Assembly (NCBI RefSeq): GCF_900129375.1
Contig: NZ_FQVN01000020.1
Location: 1-57,429 of the forward strand
Direction of reading: 5' to 3'
Origin: Streptoalloteichus hindustanus
GTDB lineage: Bacteria; Actinomycetota; Actinomycetes; Mycobacteriales; Pseudonocardiaceae
Length of the DNA: 57,429 nt
In this document: piece by piece, positions 32,983-41,060 of the stretch
Position numbering within the stretch: position 1 is the first letter of the stretch
How the letters are laid out: the number at the start of each line of letters is the position of its first letter
Notes under the pieces: generated by a model
Database searches by the model: none
Seen by the model: the letters and a program-made list of their open reading frames with translations, nothing else
Told to the model about the DNA's origin: nothing
Position numbers and translations under genes: made by a program

Positions 32983-33291
32983 TCACCTCCGCCCGACGCC
33001 CAGGCTGTTCCACATGTCCGAGCCGGTGCCCTCCGCGCGGTTGTAGTTGGTCATGATCTCGGTCAGCGCCTGCCGCGCCTGCCTGAGCAGCTCGGGCATC
33101 CGCGCGGCGGAGGCGTCCCACTTCGCCTTGCAGTCGTTGTAGGCGAGCCGGGCGTCGCTCTGCCACTCGGCGAGGCTGCGCTCGGAGTTGGCCTCCAGGG
33201 TGTCCAGCATGGACCTGATCTGCTTGTCCACGCCCTCGATCTCGCCGAGGACCGCCTGCACCCTGCCGAAGTCAACGCTGTACTGCACCAT
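32983..33291 (-). CDS. WXG100-family protein (EsxA/EsxB-like)
   Basis: A 102-aa protein with the ESX helix-turn-helix layout: FGRVQAVLGEIEGVDKQIRSML, then the turn AEWQSDARLAYNDCKAKWD (Trp conserved, the Gly position replaced by Ser), then a long second helix. It is the probable heterodimer partner of the WXG100 protein encoded just upstream (33337-33657). Confidence 0.88.
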   Translation of the reverse strand: MVQYSVDFGRVQAVLGEIEGVDKQIRSMLDTLEANSERSLAEWQSDARLAYNDCKAKWDASAARMPELLRQARQALTEIMTNYNRAEGTGSDMWNSLGVGRR

Positions 33292-33336
33292 CTCGTCCGC
33301 TCTCCCTGATCGCGTCGGGCGTCGTCGGTGTGCCGG

Positions 33337-33657
33337 TCACAGGCCGGGCAGGCCGCGCATGGCCGTGGCGGCCCGTTCGAGGGCGCTGTCCTCGGTGACC
33401 GTGTAGTTGCGCGCGTTGCCGTGCAGGGCCCGCAACATGGTCTCCAGCTGCCTGATGATGTTCTGGTACTCGCCGGACCAGGCGTTGAGCGAGCCGACGA
33501 ACCTGGCGGCGGCCTCGCCGCGCCAGGACGTGCCCAGCTGCGCGATGGTGGTCTGCATCGTGTTCGACGTGGTCCTGGACGTGCTCAGCGCGGCCTCGAA
33601 CTCACCGGCCGCCTTCCGCATCGCCGGAGTGGAAACCGAAGTCGGTTGCGGAGCCAT
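33337..33657 (-). CDS. WXG100-family protein (EsxA/EsxB-like), first gene of the T7SS operon
   Basis: A 106-aa protein with a canonical WxG turn, GTSWRGEAAARFVGSLNAWSGEY, between two helices. The ATG at 33657 follows GGGAAA; an upstream in-frame ATG at 33753 would add an Arg/His-rich segment unlike the family and I reject it. It heads the minus-strand ESX operon and precedes the second WXG100 gene by 45 nt. Confidence 0.9.
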   Translation of the reverse strand: MAPQPTSVSTPAMRKAAGEFEAALSTSRTTSNTMQTTIAQLGTSWRGEAAARFVGSLNAWSGEYQNIIRQLETMLRALHGNARNYTVTEDSALERAATAMRGLPGL

Positions 33658-33869
33658 GGTTTTCCCTTGTCTACTCGGCAAAGACCGTCGTGCGGAGTGT
33701 CGGCGGGTCTGCCAGCGATGCGCGTGGGCCGCGTGTCTCGACGAGAGCGCCAAACCCGCTGTCCGGATTCCCCTCGACGTCCGGGGCCTTGCCGTGTGCG
33801 GGGTGCGCTGTGCGGTATCGCTGTCATGCCCGCTGGAACCCAGTGTGCTCAGCGCGAGCCGCTACCGCG

Positions 33870-33898
33870 TTGACGATCGATTGACGAATGATTGCCGC
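33870..33898 (-). promoter_or_regulatory. Candidate SARP-binding heptamer repeats
   Basis: On the plus strand TTGACGA (33870-33876), TTGACGA (33881-33887) and TTGCCGC (33892-33898) are spaced at exactly 11 bp. SARP/BTAD activators bind direct heptamers with 11- or 22-bp periodicity just before the -10 box. Read towards the ESX operon the heptamers are GCGGCAA, TCGTCAA, TCGTCAA, followed after 5 nt by TAGCGG as a poor -10 candidate. The site lies about 210 bp before the first WXG100 start and next to a BTAD-STAND-WD40 gene, so control of the T7SS operon by that regulator is plausible. Confidence 0.55.
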
Positions 33899-34083
33899 AG
33901 AGGTCAGAGCCCTTTGCGCGGTTCGCGCAATGGCCGGGCACCGGCCTGGCGGCCAGGAGAACCACGCGTCGTGGAAGGGAAAACCGGTTCGGTCCGCGAT
34001 CGCGGAGCCCGGATTCCCGCGTGGGGGAGCGATGTGCGTTGTGCCCGTCTCGTGACGGCCGAGCCGCTCGGGCACGGGCGGAG

Positions 34084-34118
34084 CGGTTGGTGGGACGGGC
34101 GGATCGCCCCACCAACCG
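34084..34118 (-). terminator. Hairpin after the STAND-WD40 gene
   Basis: A perfect 11-bp stem (CGGTTGGTGGG at 34084-34094 with its complement at 34108-34118) lies 9 nt downstream of the minus-strand stop at 34127. There is no U-tract, as is often the case in high-GC actinomycetes. Confidence 0.65.
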
Positions 34119-34126
34119 TCTCGCGA

Positions 34127-37100
34127 CTATTCGACGCAGGGGTCCTCGGGGGACACGCCGTGCGCGTAGGTTTCCCACTCGGCCCGGGTGAGTGGGGTGC
34201 CCCGGGCCGCGCAGATCCCGCTGCCGATGGCGGCGGTGTCCAGTCGCCAGACCGCCATCGGGCCGTCGGCGACCCCACCGACCAACGAGTTGTCCTTCGG
34301 GTTGAACGCCACCGACGTGACGTTGCTCTTCGGGCCGGACACGGCGGCGACCAACGCCGACTCACGCGGGTTGCCCACGTCCCAGATCAGCGCCGTGCGG
34401 TCCCAGCTGCCGCTGGCCAGGGTCCTGCCGTCCGCGCTGAACGCCACCGAGGTCACGGTGTTGTTGTGGCCGGCCAGGCTGGACAGGCGCGCGGGAGAGG
34501 CGATCTGGCCGATGTCGAACAGGTGCACCATGTGGTCATTTCCCGCGCTGGCCAGGGTTCTGCCGTCCGGGCTCAGCGCGATCTGCCGCACGGCGCCCTT
34601 TCCCGGCTGCGTCCGGCCGCGCGCCGTGGCGTGCCGGGGGTCGGAGACGTCCCAGAGCAGAACGGTGCCCTGGTAGTCCGCGCTGGCCATGGTGCGGCCG
34701 TCGCGGCTGAACGCCACCGAGCTGACCACGTCCGTGTGGCCGCTCAGATCACCGCCGAGCTGGACGGGTTGACGCACGTCGCTGACGTCCCACAGCTTGA
34801 TTCTGTGGTCCTCGGCGGAACTGACCAGGACCCGCCCGTCGGGGCTGAACGCCACCGCCGCCAGTTGCTTGTCCGAAGCGGTGATCGTGGTCAGCGCGCC
34901 GGGCCGCCGAGGATCGCTGACGTCCCACAGTCGCACTGTGCGGTCGTAGCTGGCGGTCGCCAGCACCCGCCCGTCCGGGCTGAACGACACCCCGACCACC
35001 GCCTTGCCGTGTCCGGTCGCCGTCGCCAGCACCGTGGGGTTGCCCATGTCCGCGCTGTCCCACAACCGCACGCTGCCGTCGTAGTGGCCGCTGGCCAGGA
35101 GATCGCCCTTGCCGCTGAAGCCAACGGTCCACGCGGAGGAGGCGGCGCCGAGCGCGGCGGCGGTGCGGACGGGCCACACGGTCACCGCGCGATTGGCCGC
35201 ACCCGTGGCCAATGCGGCGCCGTCGGGGCTGAACGCGACGCTGCGCACGGTGTCGGAAGACGGGAACGCGGCGAGCTGGCGCCCATCCGCCAGATCCCAG
35301 AGCCGGGTGGTCTGGTCATCGCCGGTCGCGGCGATCCTGCTGCCGTCCGGGCTGAACACGACCGACTCGACCACGCTCGTCGCGCCCTTCACCGCGCCGT
35401 TCCGCACCGCCTTGCGGCTGCTCACATCCCAGATCGTCACGTCGTGGACGGCCGAGTTGGCGCTGCCGGTGGCCAGTTTCGCGCCGTCCGGGCTGAACGC
35501 CACCGAGGTGGTGTAGGAGTCCCCGGGGTTGGCGGAGAACGTGTCGGCCAAGGCACTCTCGGCCGGGACGTCGGTCTGCCACAGCCGGATCGTCGCGTCG
35601 TAGCTCGCGCTGGCCAGCAACGGAAGCGTCGGGTTGAAGGCCACCGCCACCACGTCCCGTCGGTGCCCGGTGAACCTGGAGACCGCGGTGAGCGCCCGGG
35701 CGTTCTCCACCTTCCACAACCTCACGGTCGTGTCAGTGCTCGCGGAAGCCAGCTGGTCCCCGTTCTTGCTGAACGCCAGGGACATCACGCTGCCCGTGTG
35801 GTCGCGGTTGCGCGCGACCTCCACGGGATTGGCCGGATTCGCGATGTCCCACAGGCGAATCGTGCCGTCGCCCTCCCCGCTGGCGAGCAGCCGCCCCTGG
35901 GGGTGGAAGGCCACGGCGAACCCGTGGCCGTTCATCCTGATCTCGGTGAGTTGGCGGCGGGAACCCGTGTCCCACAACCGAACGGTGTCGTCGTTGCCGC
36001 CACTGGCCAGGAGTTTGCCGTCCGGGCTGTAGGCGACGGCGGCGACGGTGTCGCCGTGCCCGAGCAACCGGGTCGCCGGAGCCGGAGCCGCCGCCGACAG
36101 CAGGCTGCCCCGAGCGTCCACAGTGGACGACATGCGGTACGCGGCGAGGCCGAACTGGGCGGCCAGCGCGGGATCGGCGCCGATCAGGGAGTTCGCCCGC
36201 AGCGCGAGCTGCCGGGAGACGGCCTCCGAGCGCTGGGTCCGCGCGATCGACCGCTGCGCGAAGGCGTACACCGTGGTGGCGGTGACCAGCACCAGCAGCG
36301 CCGCCAGCGAGGCGGTCAACTGGCGCAGCCGCCGCGTCCTGCGCCGGGTGGCCCGCTGCTCGGCGTCCTGTTGGGCGACGCTGACGTCCAGGAACTCCTG
36401 CTCAACAGGGGAAAGAGCGCGCTCCGCCCCTGACTCGGTGCGCCAGTCCTGCGCGATGGCCAGCCTGCTTCCCCGGTACAGCAGGGAGATCTCGCGACCG
36501 GCGTGCGCCCAGGAGTTGGCGTCCTGGTGGACCTGTTGGTGGAACCGCAGGCCCTCGCGGTCCGCCGCGATCCACTCCCGGAACCGTGGCCACGCGCGGA
36601 ACAGCGCCTCGTGGCTGATCTCCGCGTTGTCCTCGTCGAGGGTGACCAGCCGGGCGTCGGCCAGCGCGTGCAGGACGGCGGTCGCGGTGTCCGGGTCGGC
36701 GGAGTCCTCGATCAGCCGGGAGCGGTTCACCCTGCGGCGGGCCAGTTCCAGGCCGTCGCCGATGTGCACCATGCGCAGCAGGAGATGTCGGGCGATGCGC
36801 CGGGCCCGCGGGTCGAGCCGGGAGTAGGTGGCCTCCGCGGTGGTCGTGATCGACTCGTGCACGCCGCCGGTCTCCGCGTAGCCGCGCAGGGTGAGCCGGT
36901 TGCCCTCCCGGAGCTGCCAGACGGCCAACAGGGCGTGGGAGAGCAGCGGGAGCAGACCGCTCGCGCTCTCGTCCTCCACCGTGCCGAGGTCGCGCAGCAG
37001 CAGGTCGGTGAGGCCGTCCTCCAGCTCCAGCCCGACGAGCTCGGCCGGGCGTTCCACCGCCTCGCGCAGCTCCGCCCCGGTCATGGGGGAGACGACCAGG

Positions 37101-38533
37101 GCGTGTTCCAGGGCGGGCACGAGCTCCCCGTGGTTGGCACAGTGCCCGTAGAAGTCGGCCCGCAGACCGAGGACCACGTTCGCCACCGGCTCCCCGACGC
37201 CCTCGGCCCCGTTCCCGGCCACGGCGCTCACCGCGCACAGGGCTCGGACGAACCGGCGTCGGTGCGTCTCGTCGCGGCACAGGGTGAACAGTTCCTCGAA
37301 CTGGTCGACGATGACGACGAACCGCTCCCGCCGGTGCCCGTCCACGGGCGCGCGCCGGGCCCCGGCCAGCAGATCGACGAGGGCGTCCTGGTCGGAGTCG
37401 ACGGCCTCCTCGATCTGCTCGACCGGAATCCTCGTCGCCCGGCTCAGCGCCGTCGCGAGGTGGTGGACGGGCTTGTCGCCCGGGGTGAGCAGGAGCCACG
37501 ACCAGCGCTGGTCGGTGGCCAGGTCCATGTTCTCCAGCGCCGCGACGAAACCGGCGCGCAGCAACGAGGACTTGCCGGAGCCGGAAGCGCCGACCACGAC
37601 CACCGGCCCGTCGCGGCTGTCCTCGCCGAGCCGGTCCACCAGCGCGGTGGTCAGCCGCTCCCGACCGAAGAAGTACTGCGCGTTGCCCAGGTCGAAGGAG
37701 GCGAGACCCGGGTACGGGCTGGTCTGCCGCACCGGGGGCGGTTCCCGCCGCGTCGCCCCGCCCAACAGATCGGGGTCGTTGGCCAGGATGCGTTCGTGCA
37801 CCTGCCGCACGGCCGACCCGGGGTCGATGCCCAACTCCTCGGCGAGCACCCGGCGCAGCCGGTCGTACTGCTCCAACGCCTCGGCCTGCCGGCCGGCGCG
37901 GAACAGCGCCGTCATGAGAATCCCGCGCAGCCGCTCGCGCAACGGGTGCTCGCTGACCGCCGCCGTCAGCTCGGCGGTGATCGTGTTGGTGTGGCCGAGG
38001 TCGAGCAGGGCTTCCGCGCGGTCCTCCATCGCGGTGAGTCGGAGTTCGACCAGGCGGGAGCGCTCCGCCTCGACGAAGGCACCCGGCAGTTCGGCCAGTG
38101 GGGTGCCGCGCCACAGCTCCAGCGCCGCTTCCCAGTGCCGGAGCGCGCCTTCGGCGTCCCCGGCCTCGCGCAGCGAACGGGCGCTGGCCAGGTGCTCCTC
38201 GAACCGCCCGACGTCTCGTTGGTCCGGCGCCAACTCCAGCCGGTAGCCGGTCCCGGTGCTGGTGAGCACCCCTCCGGTGTCCTCGGGGTCGAGGATCTTG
38301 CGGAGCGCGCCGACGTAGGAGGAGACGATGCGGCGCGCGGTGGCGGGTGGCTGCTCGCCCCAGATCCCGTCGATCAGCTCGGCGCGGGGGACGACCTGGT
38401 TGGGCCGGGTGGCGAGGAAGGCGAGCAGCGCCTGTTGTTGGGGCGGCCCTAACTCGAGCTCCGCCCGACCGCGCAGAACACGCAGCGCGCCAAGCAAGTT
38501 GACCGATAAGTGCAAATCATCCTCGGGAGCCAT
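34127..38533 (-). CDS. BTAD-STAND-WD40 transcriptional regulator
   Basis: A 1468-aa regulator. Residues about 8-100 are an OmpR-like winged helix (SVNLLGALRVLRGRAELELGPPQQQALLAFL). Residues about 105-250 are the bacterial transcriptional activation domain typical of SARPs (RHWEAALELWRGTPLAELPG... RVLAEELGIDPGSAVRQVHERIL). The STAND-type NTPase carries Walker A GASGSGKSSLL (Lys about 321) and FVVIVDQFEELFTLCRD. A membrane-like helix (LTASLAALLVLVTATTVYAF, about residue 745) precedes fourteen WD40 repeats, enough for two seven-bladed propellers. The WD40 part is expected to sense a ligand and release the NTPase/BTAD part for DNA binding. It lies just upstream of the T7SS operon on the same strand and is divergent from a second SARP at 38751. 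Confidence 0.9.
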   Translation of the reverse strand: MAPEDDLHLSVNLLGALRVLRGRAELELGPPQQQALLAFLATRPNQVVPRAELIDGIWGEQPPATARRIVSSYVGALRKILDPEDTGGVLTSTGTGYRLELAPDQRDVGRFEEHLASARSLREAGDAEGALRHWEAALELWRGTPLAELPGAFVEAERSRLVELRLTAMEDRAEALLDLGHTNTITAELTAAVSEHPLRERLRGILMTALFRAGRQAEALEQYDRLRRVLAEELGIDPGSAVRQVHERILANDPDLLGGATRREPPPVRQTSPYPGLASFDLGNAQYFFGRERLTTALVDRLGEDSRDGPVVVVGASGSGKSSLLRAGFVAALENMDLATDQRWSWLLLTPGDKPVHHLATALSRATRIPVEQIEEAVDSDQDALVDLLAGARRAPVDGHRRERFVVIVDQFEELFTLCRDETHRRRFVRALCAVSAVAGNGAEGVGEPVANVVLGLRADFYGHCANHGELVPALEHALVVSPMTGAELREAVERPAELVGLELEDGLTDLLLRDLGTVEDESASGLLPLLSHALLAVWQLREGNRLTLRGYAETGGVHESITTTAEATYSRLDPRARRIARHLLLRMVHIGDGLELARRRVNRSRLIEDSADPDTATAVLHALADARLVTLDEDNAEISHEALFRAWPRFREWIAADREGLRFHQQVHQDANSWAHAGREISLLYRGSRLAIAQDWRTESGAERALSPVEQEFLDVSVAQQDAEQRATRRRTRRLRQLTASLAALLVLVTATTVYAFAQRSIARTQRSEAVSRQLALRANSLIGADPALAAQFGLAAYRMSSTVDARGSLLSAAAPAPATRLLGHGDTVAAVAYSPDGKLLASGGNDDTVRLWDTGSRRQLTEIRMNGHGFAVAFHPQGRLLASGEGDGTIRLWDIANPANPVEVARNRDHTGSVMSLAFSKNGDQLASASTDTTVRLWKVENARALTAVSRFTGHRRDVVAVAFNPTLPLLASASYDATIRLWQTDVPAESALADTFSANPGDSYTTSVAFSPDGAKLATGSANSAVHDVTIWDVSSRKAVRNGAVKGATSVVESVVFSPDGSRIAATGDDQTTRLWDLADGRQLAAFPSSDTVRSVAFSPDGAALATGAANRAVTVWPVRTAAALGAASSAWTVGFSGKGDLLASGHYDGSVRLWDSADMGNPTVLATATGHGKAVVGVSFSPDGRVLATASYDRTVRLWDVSDPRRPGALTTITASDKQLAAVAFSPDGRVLVSSAEDHRIKLWDVSDVRQPVQLGGDLSGHTDVVSSVAFSRDGRTMASADYQGTVLLWDVSDPRHATARGRTQPGKGAVRQIALSPDGRTLASAGNDHMVHLFDIGQIASPARLSSLAGHNNTVTSVAFSADGRTLASGSWDRTALIWDVGNPRESALVAAVSGPKSNVTSVAFNPKDNSLVGGVADGPMAVWRLDTAAIGSGICAARGTPLTRAEWETYAHGVSPEDPCVE
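36116..36128. repeat. Iterated palindrome GTCCA-CAG-TGGAC
   Basis: In the STAND-WD40 gene near the first WD40 repeat; encodes Ser-Thr-Val-Asp with Thr codon ACT. Confidence 0.7.
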
Positions 38534-38750
38534 GCCCGCTGAGCCTACGCACGTCGCCCCTGCCCGGATGGGCGGCCACCGCTGCCGCCGGGGCAGGCGC
38601 GAAGTACCGGGGACGGCTGCTCGAACAACGCTCTGACCAGCGTCAATAGCGTGTTGAACGGATATTGGCTGGTTGTTGCGGGCGCCTCACCAGACTCGGG
38701 CCGCGTCATCGACCAGGGGTCTGGGGGTACCTGTGCAGGAGTCAATCGTG

Positions 38751-40661
38751 ATGTGGCGCCAGCCCGTCGGTTCGTCCCCCGAGCCGGGGCGGGCCAGCGC
38801 GGGCGGTCCGCTGCGGTTCGAGGTCCTCGGCGCGGTCCGGGCCTGGCACGGCGGCCGGGAACTCGCCCTGGGCGCTCCGCAGCAACGCGCAGTGCTGGCG
38901 ATGTTGCTGATGCGCTGCGACCAGTTGGTCGCCGTCGACGAGCTCGTCGACGGGCTGTGGGGGCCGACGCCGCCGGCGCAGCCCCGCACCACCCTCCGCA
39001 GTCACATCTCCCGGCTCCGCCGGGCCCTGGTCGTCCCGAACACCCTGGTGCGCGAGAGCGACGGCTACCTGCTCCGCGTGCCCCGCCAGGCCGTCGACCT
39101 CGCCGCGCAGGAGGCCCGGCTGGCCGAGGCCGCCGCGGCGGCTGCGGCCGGCGACGTCGCCGGGGCGGCCCGCATCGGGCGGCAGGTCCTCGACCAGTGG
39201 CCCGCGCACGGCCTGGCCGGCATCCCCGGGCCGTTCGCCGAGGCGACCAGGGCCCGGCTGGCCGAGCAACGGCTGCGCGCCGCCGAACAGACGCTCGACT
39301 GGCAACTCCAGACCGGCGGCCACGAGGAGGCGGCCATCGAGCTGGCCGGGCTGGTCGCCGCCCACCCGATGCGGGAACGGTTGGCGGAGTTGCTGATGCT
39401 GGCCGCCTACCGGTGTGGACGCCAGGCGGAGGCGCTGTCCGTCTACACCGACACGCGCCGGGTGCTCGACGAGGAACTGGGCATCGAGCCGGGACCGGGC
39501 CTCCGGGAGATGCACCGACGAGTGCTCCGCGCGGACCCGCTGCTCCTCGCCTCACCTGCACCTGTTGACCCGCGCGGCACCGCGGCCCGCCCGTCACCCA
39601 CCCACCTGCCCGAGGACACCGCCGACTTCACCGGCCGCGCCGCGACGCTCGCCCACCTCCGCGACGCCCTGCGCGGCCCGCGCCCGCTGGTGGCGATCAC
39701 CGGCATGGGCGGGATCGGCAAGACCGCGCTGGCCGTGCGCCTGGCCCACCAGGTCCGCGAGCGCTACCCGGACGGGCAGCTCCACGTCGACCTGCGCGGC
39801 ACCGACCGGCAGCCGGCCGACCCCGGCGAGGTGGCCGCCGACCTCCTCGGCGCGCTCGGCGTGGCCCCCGCCGCGATCCCCGCCTCGTCGACCGAACGGG
39901 TGGAGCTGCTGCGCTCCGTCACCGCCGACCGGCACGTGCTGCTGGTGCTGGACAACGCCGCCGGAGCGGCGCAGATCCGCCCCCTGCTGCCCACCGGCCC
40001 GCACTGCGCCGTGCTGGTCACCAGCAGGCACACCCTGCCGGAGCTGAGCTGGCTGACCGGGTGGTCGGTGACCCGGTCCCCGCTGACCACCGTGAACACC
40101 GGCGAGGCCCTGGCCATGCTCACCGCGATCCTCGGCGAGGCCAGGGTGAGCGCCGAGGCCGACGCGGCCGTCGACCTGGCGGCCGCCTGCGGCCACCTCC
40201 CGCTGGCCATCCGGATCATCGGCGCGCGCCTGGCCACCCGGCCCACCTGGTCGCTGTCGGCCATGACCACCCGACTGGCCGACCAGGACCGCCGCCTCAC
40301 CGAACTGCGCGCCGGCGACCTGACGATCCGCGACTGCTTCGCCGCGAGCCACGAGCAGCTCGACCCCGAGCTGTCCAGGGCGTTCCGACTGCTCGCGGTC
40401 CCCACCTGGTCCGGCTTCTGCGTCGGCTCCGCCACCGCCGTTCTCGACCGGCCACCGGCGACGGCGGAAGAGCTCGTCGAGGACCTCGTGGACCGAGGTC
40501 TGCTGGACTCACCCCAGTCCGGCTGGTACCGCTACCACGACCTGATGTGGCTGTTTGCCCACACCCACCCGCACACCACGCCCGAGGAGCGAGCAGCCAC
40601 CCACACCCGCCTGACAGCAGCCCACCTGGCCACGGTCCACCACCTCCACGCCACGGCCTGA
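38751..40661 (+). CDS. AfsR/SARP-family regulator with NB-ARC ATPase, no TPR part
   Basis: A 636-aa regulator: winged helix (LRFEVLGAVRAWHGGRELAL), BTAD (about residues 95-250, ending RVLDEELGIEPGPGLREMHRRVL), then an NB-ARC NTPase with FTGRAATLAHLRDAL, P-loop GMGGIGKTALA, HVLLVLDNAAG and CAVLVTSRHTLPEL. It ends soon after the winged-helix part of NB-ARC (YRYHDLMWLFAHTHPH), so the TPR domain of full-length AfsR is absent. The ATG at 38751 follows AGGAG by 8 nt; a GTG one codon earlier is possible. It is divergent from the STAND-WD40 regulator. Target unknown. Confidence 0.9.
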   Translation: MWRQPVGSSPEPGRASAGGPLRFEVLGAVRAWHGGRELALGAPQQRAVLAMLLMRCDQLVAVDELVDGLWGPTPPAQPRTTLRSHISRLRRALVVPNTLVRESDGYLLRVPRQAVDLAAQEARLAEAAAAAAAGDVAGAARIGRQVLDQWPAHGLAGIPGPFAEATRARLAEQRLRAAEQTLDWQLQTGGHEEAAIELAGLVAAHPMRERLAELLMLAAYRCGRQAEALSVYTDTRRVLDEELGIEPGPGLREMHRRVLRADPLLLASPAPVDPRGTAARPSPTHLPEDTADFTGRAATLAHLRDALRGPRPLVAITGMGGIGKTALAVRLAHQVRERYPDGQLHVDLRGTDRQPADPGEVAADLLGALGVAPAAIPASSTERVELLRSVTADRHVLLVLDNAAGAAQIRPLLPTGPHCAVLVTSRHTLPELSWLTGWSVTRSPLTTVNTGEALAMLTAILGEARVSAEADAAVDLAAACGHLPLAIRIIGARLATRPTWSLSAMTTRLADQDRRLTELRAGDLTIRDCFAASHEQLDPELSRAFRLLAVPTWSGFCVGSATAVLDRPPATAEELVEDLVDRGLLDSPQSGWYRYHDLMWLFAHTHPHTTPEERAATHTRLTAAHLATVHHLHATA

Positions 40662-40773
40662 CCGCCGTCGTCGCCCTGGTGGTCCAGCGGACGTGGCGTG
40701 GGACGGGGTCCGGAATCGGCGAGGTGGAGGTGGGCGAAGTGCGCGAGCATCGCGGATATCGGGTCGGGCATGA

Positions 40774-40792
40774 CGCAGTGTGGAATGACGAA
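40774..40792 (+). promoter_or_regulatory. Shared word CGCAGTGTGGAATGACGAA, copy 1
   Basis: Matches 57083-57101 at 18 of 19 positions. Both copies are intergenic, read on the plus strand, and are followed within a few bases by CTCAG. Possible operator or promoter element; no factor known to me. Confidence 0.4.
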
Positions 40793-40950
40793 AAACTCAG
40801 GCCTGAGGGGAGGGCGTGCTGGCAACGTTCCTCCGGAATGCGGAAGGCGCTGGCTTCTCAGGTGGTGGTGTGCGGTTGGTCGGTCGTTGCCACCGGCCTG
40901 TTCGTTCCCTTTTGGGTCTCTCCCTGGCGGAAAGGCGCGTGATTCAGGGG

Positions 40951-40986
40951 CTCGGCTGAGCCAGAGTGGCCCCGTACTCAGCCGAG
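40951..40986. terminator. Inverted repeat between AfsR-like and exchanger genes
   Basis: CTCGGCTGAG (40951-40960) and CTCAGCCGAG (40977-40986) form a perfect 10-bp stem with a 16-nt loop. It lies between converging transcripts and 75 nt beyond the stop of the exchanger gene. There is no U-tract. Confidence 0.5.
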
Positions 40987-41060
40987 TGTTCCACGTGTGA
41001 ACGAGTCCGCCGGTGTCCAGGAGTGGGGTTAACGGCAAACGGTAGCTGATCGCCCTCCGG

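Larger units (their letters stand above)
33658..34126. other. Intergenic control region upstream of the T7SS operon
   Basis: A 469-bp gene-free stretch. It holds the SARP-type heptamer repeats at 33870-33898 and a terminator-like hairpin at 34084-34118. I see no credible gene here on either strand; the short reading frames lack ribosome binding sites and recognisable content. Confidence 0.6.
40662..41060. other. Intergenic region after the AfsR-like gene
   Basis: A 399-bp stretch without a convincing gene. It holds a 19-nt word shared with the right end of the window (40774-40792) and an inverted repeat (40951-40986). A 100-codon plus-strand reading frame from 40698 has no ribosome binding site and no recognisable content. 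Confidence 0.5.

Noticed and set aside
33407-36433. A 1008-codon plus-strand open frame opposite the WD40 repeats
   Set aside because: Its regularity (repeats of the AAERHR and VPQ type) is the mirror of the WD40 codons.
40698-41000. A 100-codon plus-strand frame after the AfsR-like gene
   Set aside because: Low-complexity composition, no ribosome binding site; it spans the hairpin at 40951-40986.
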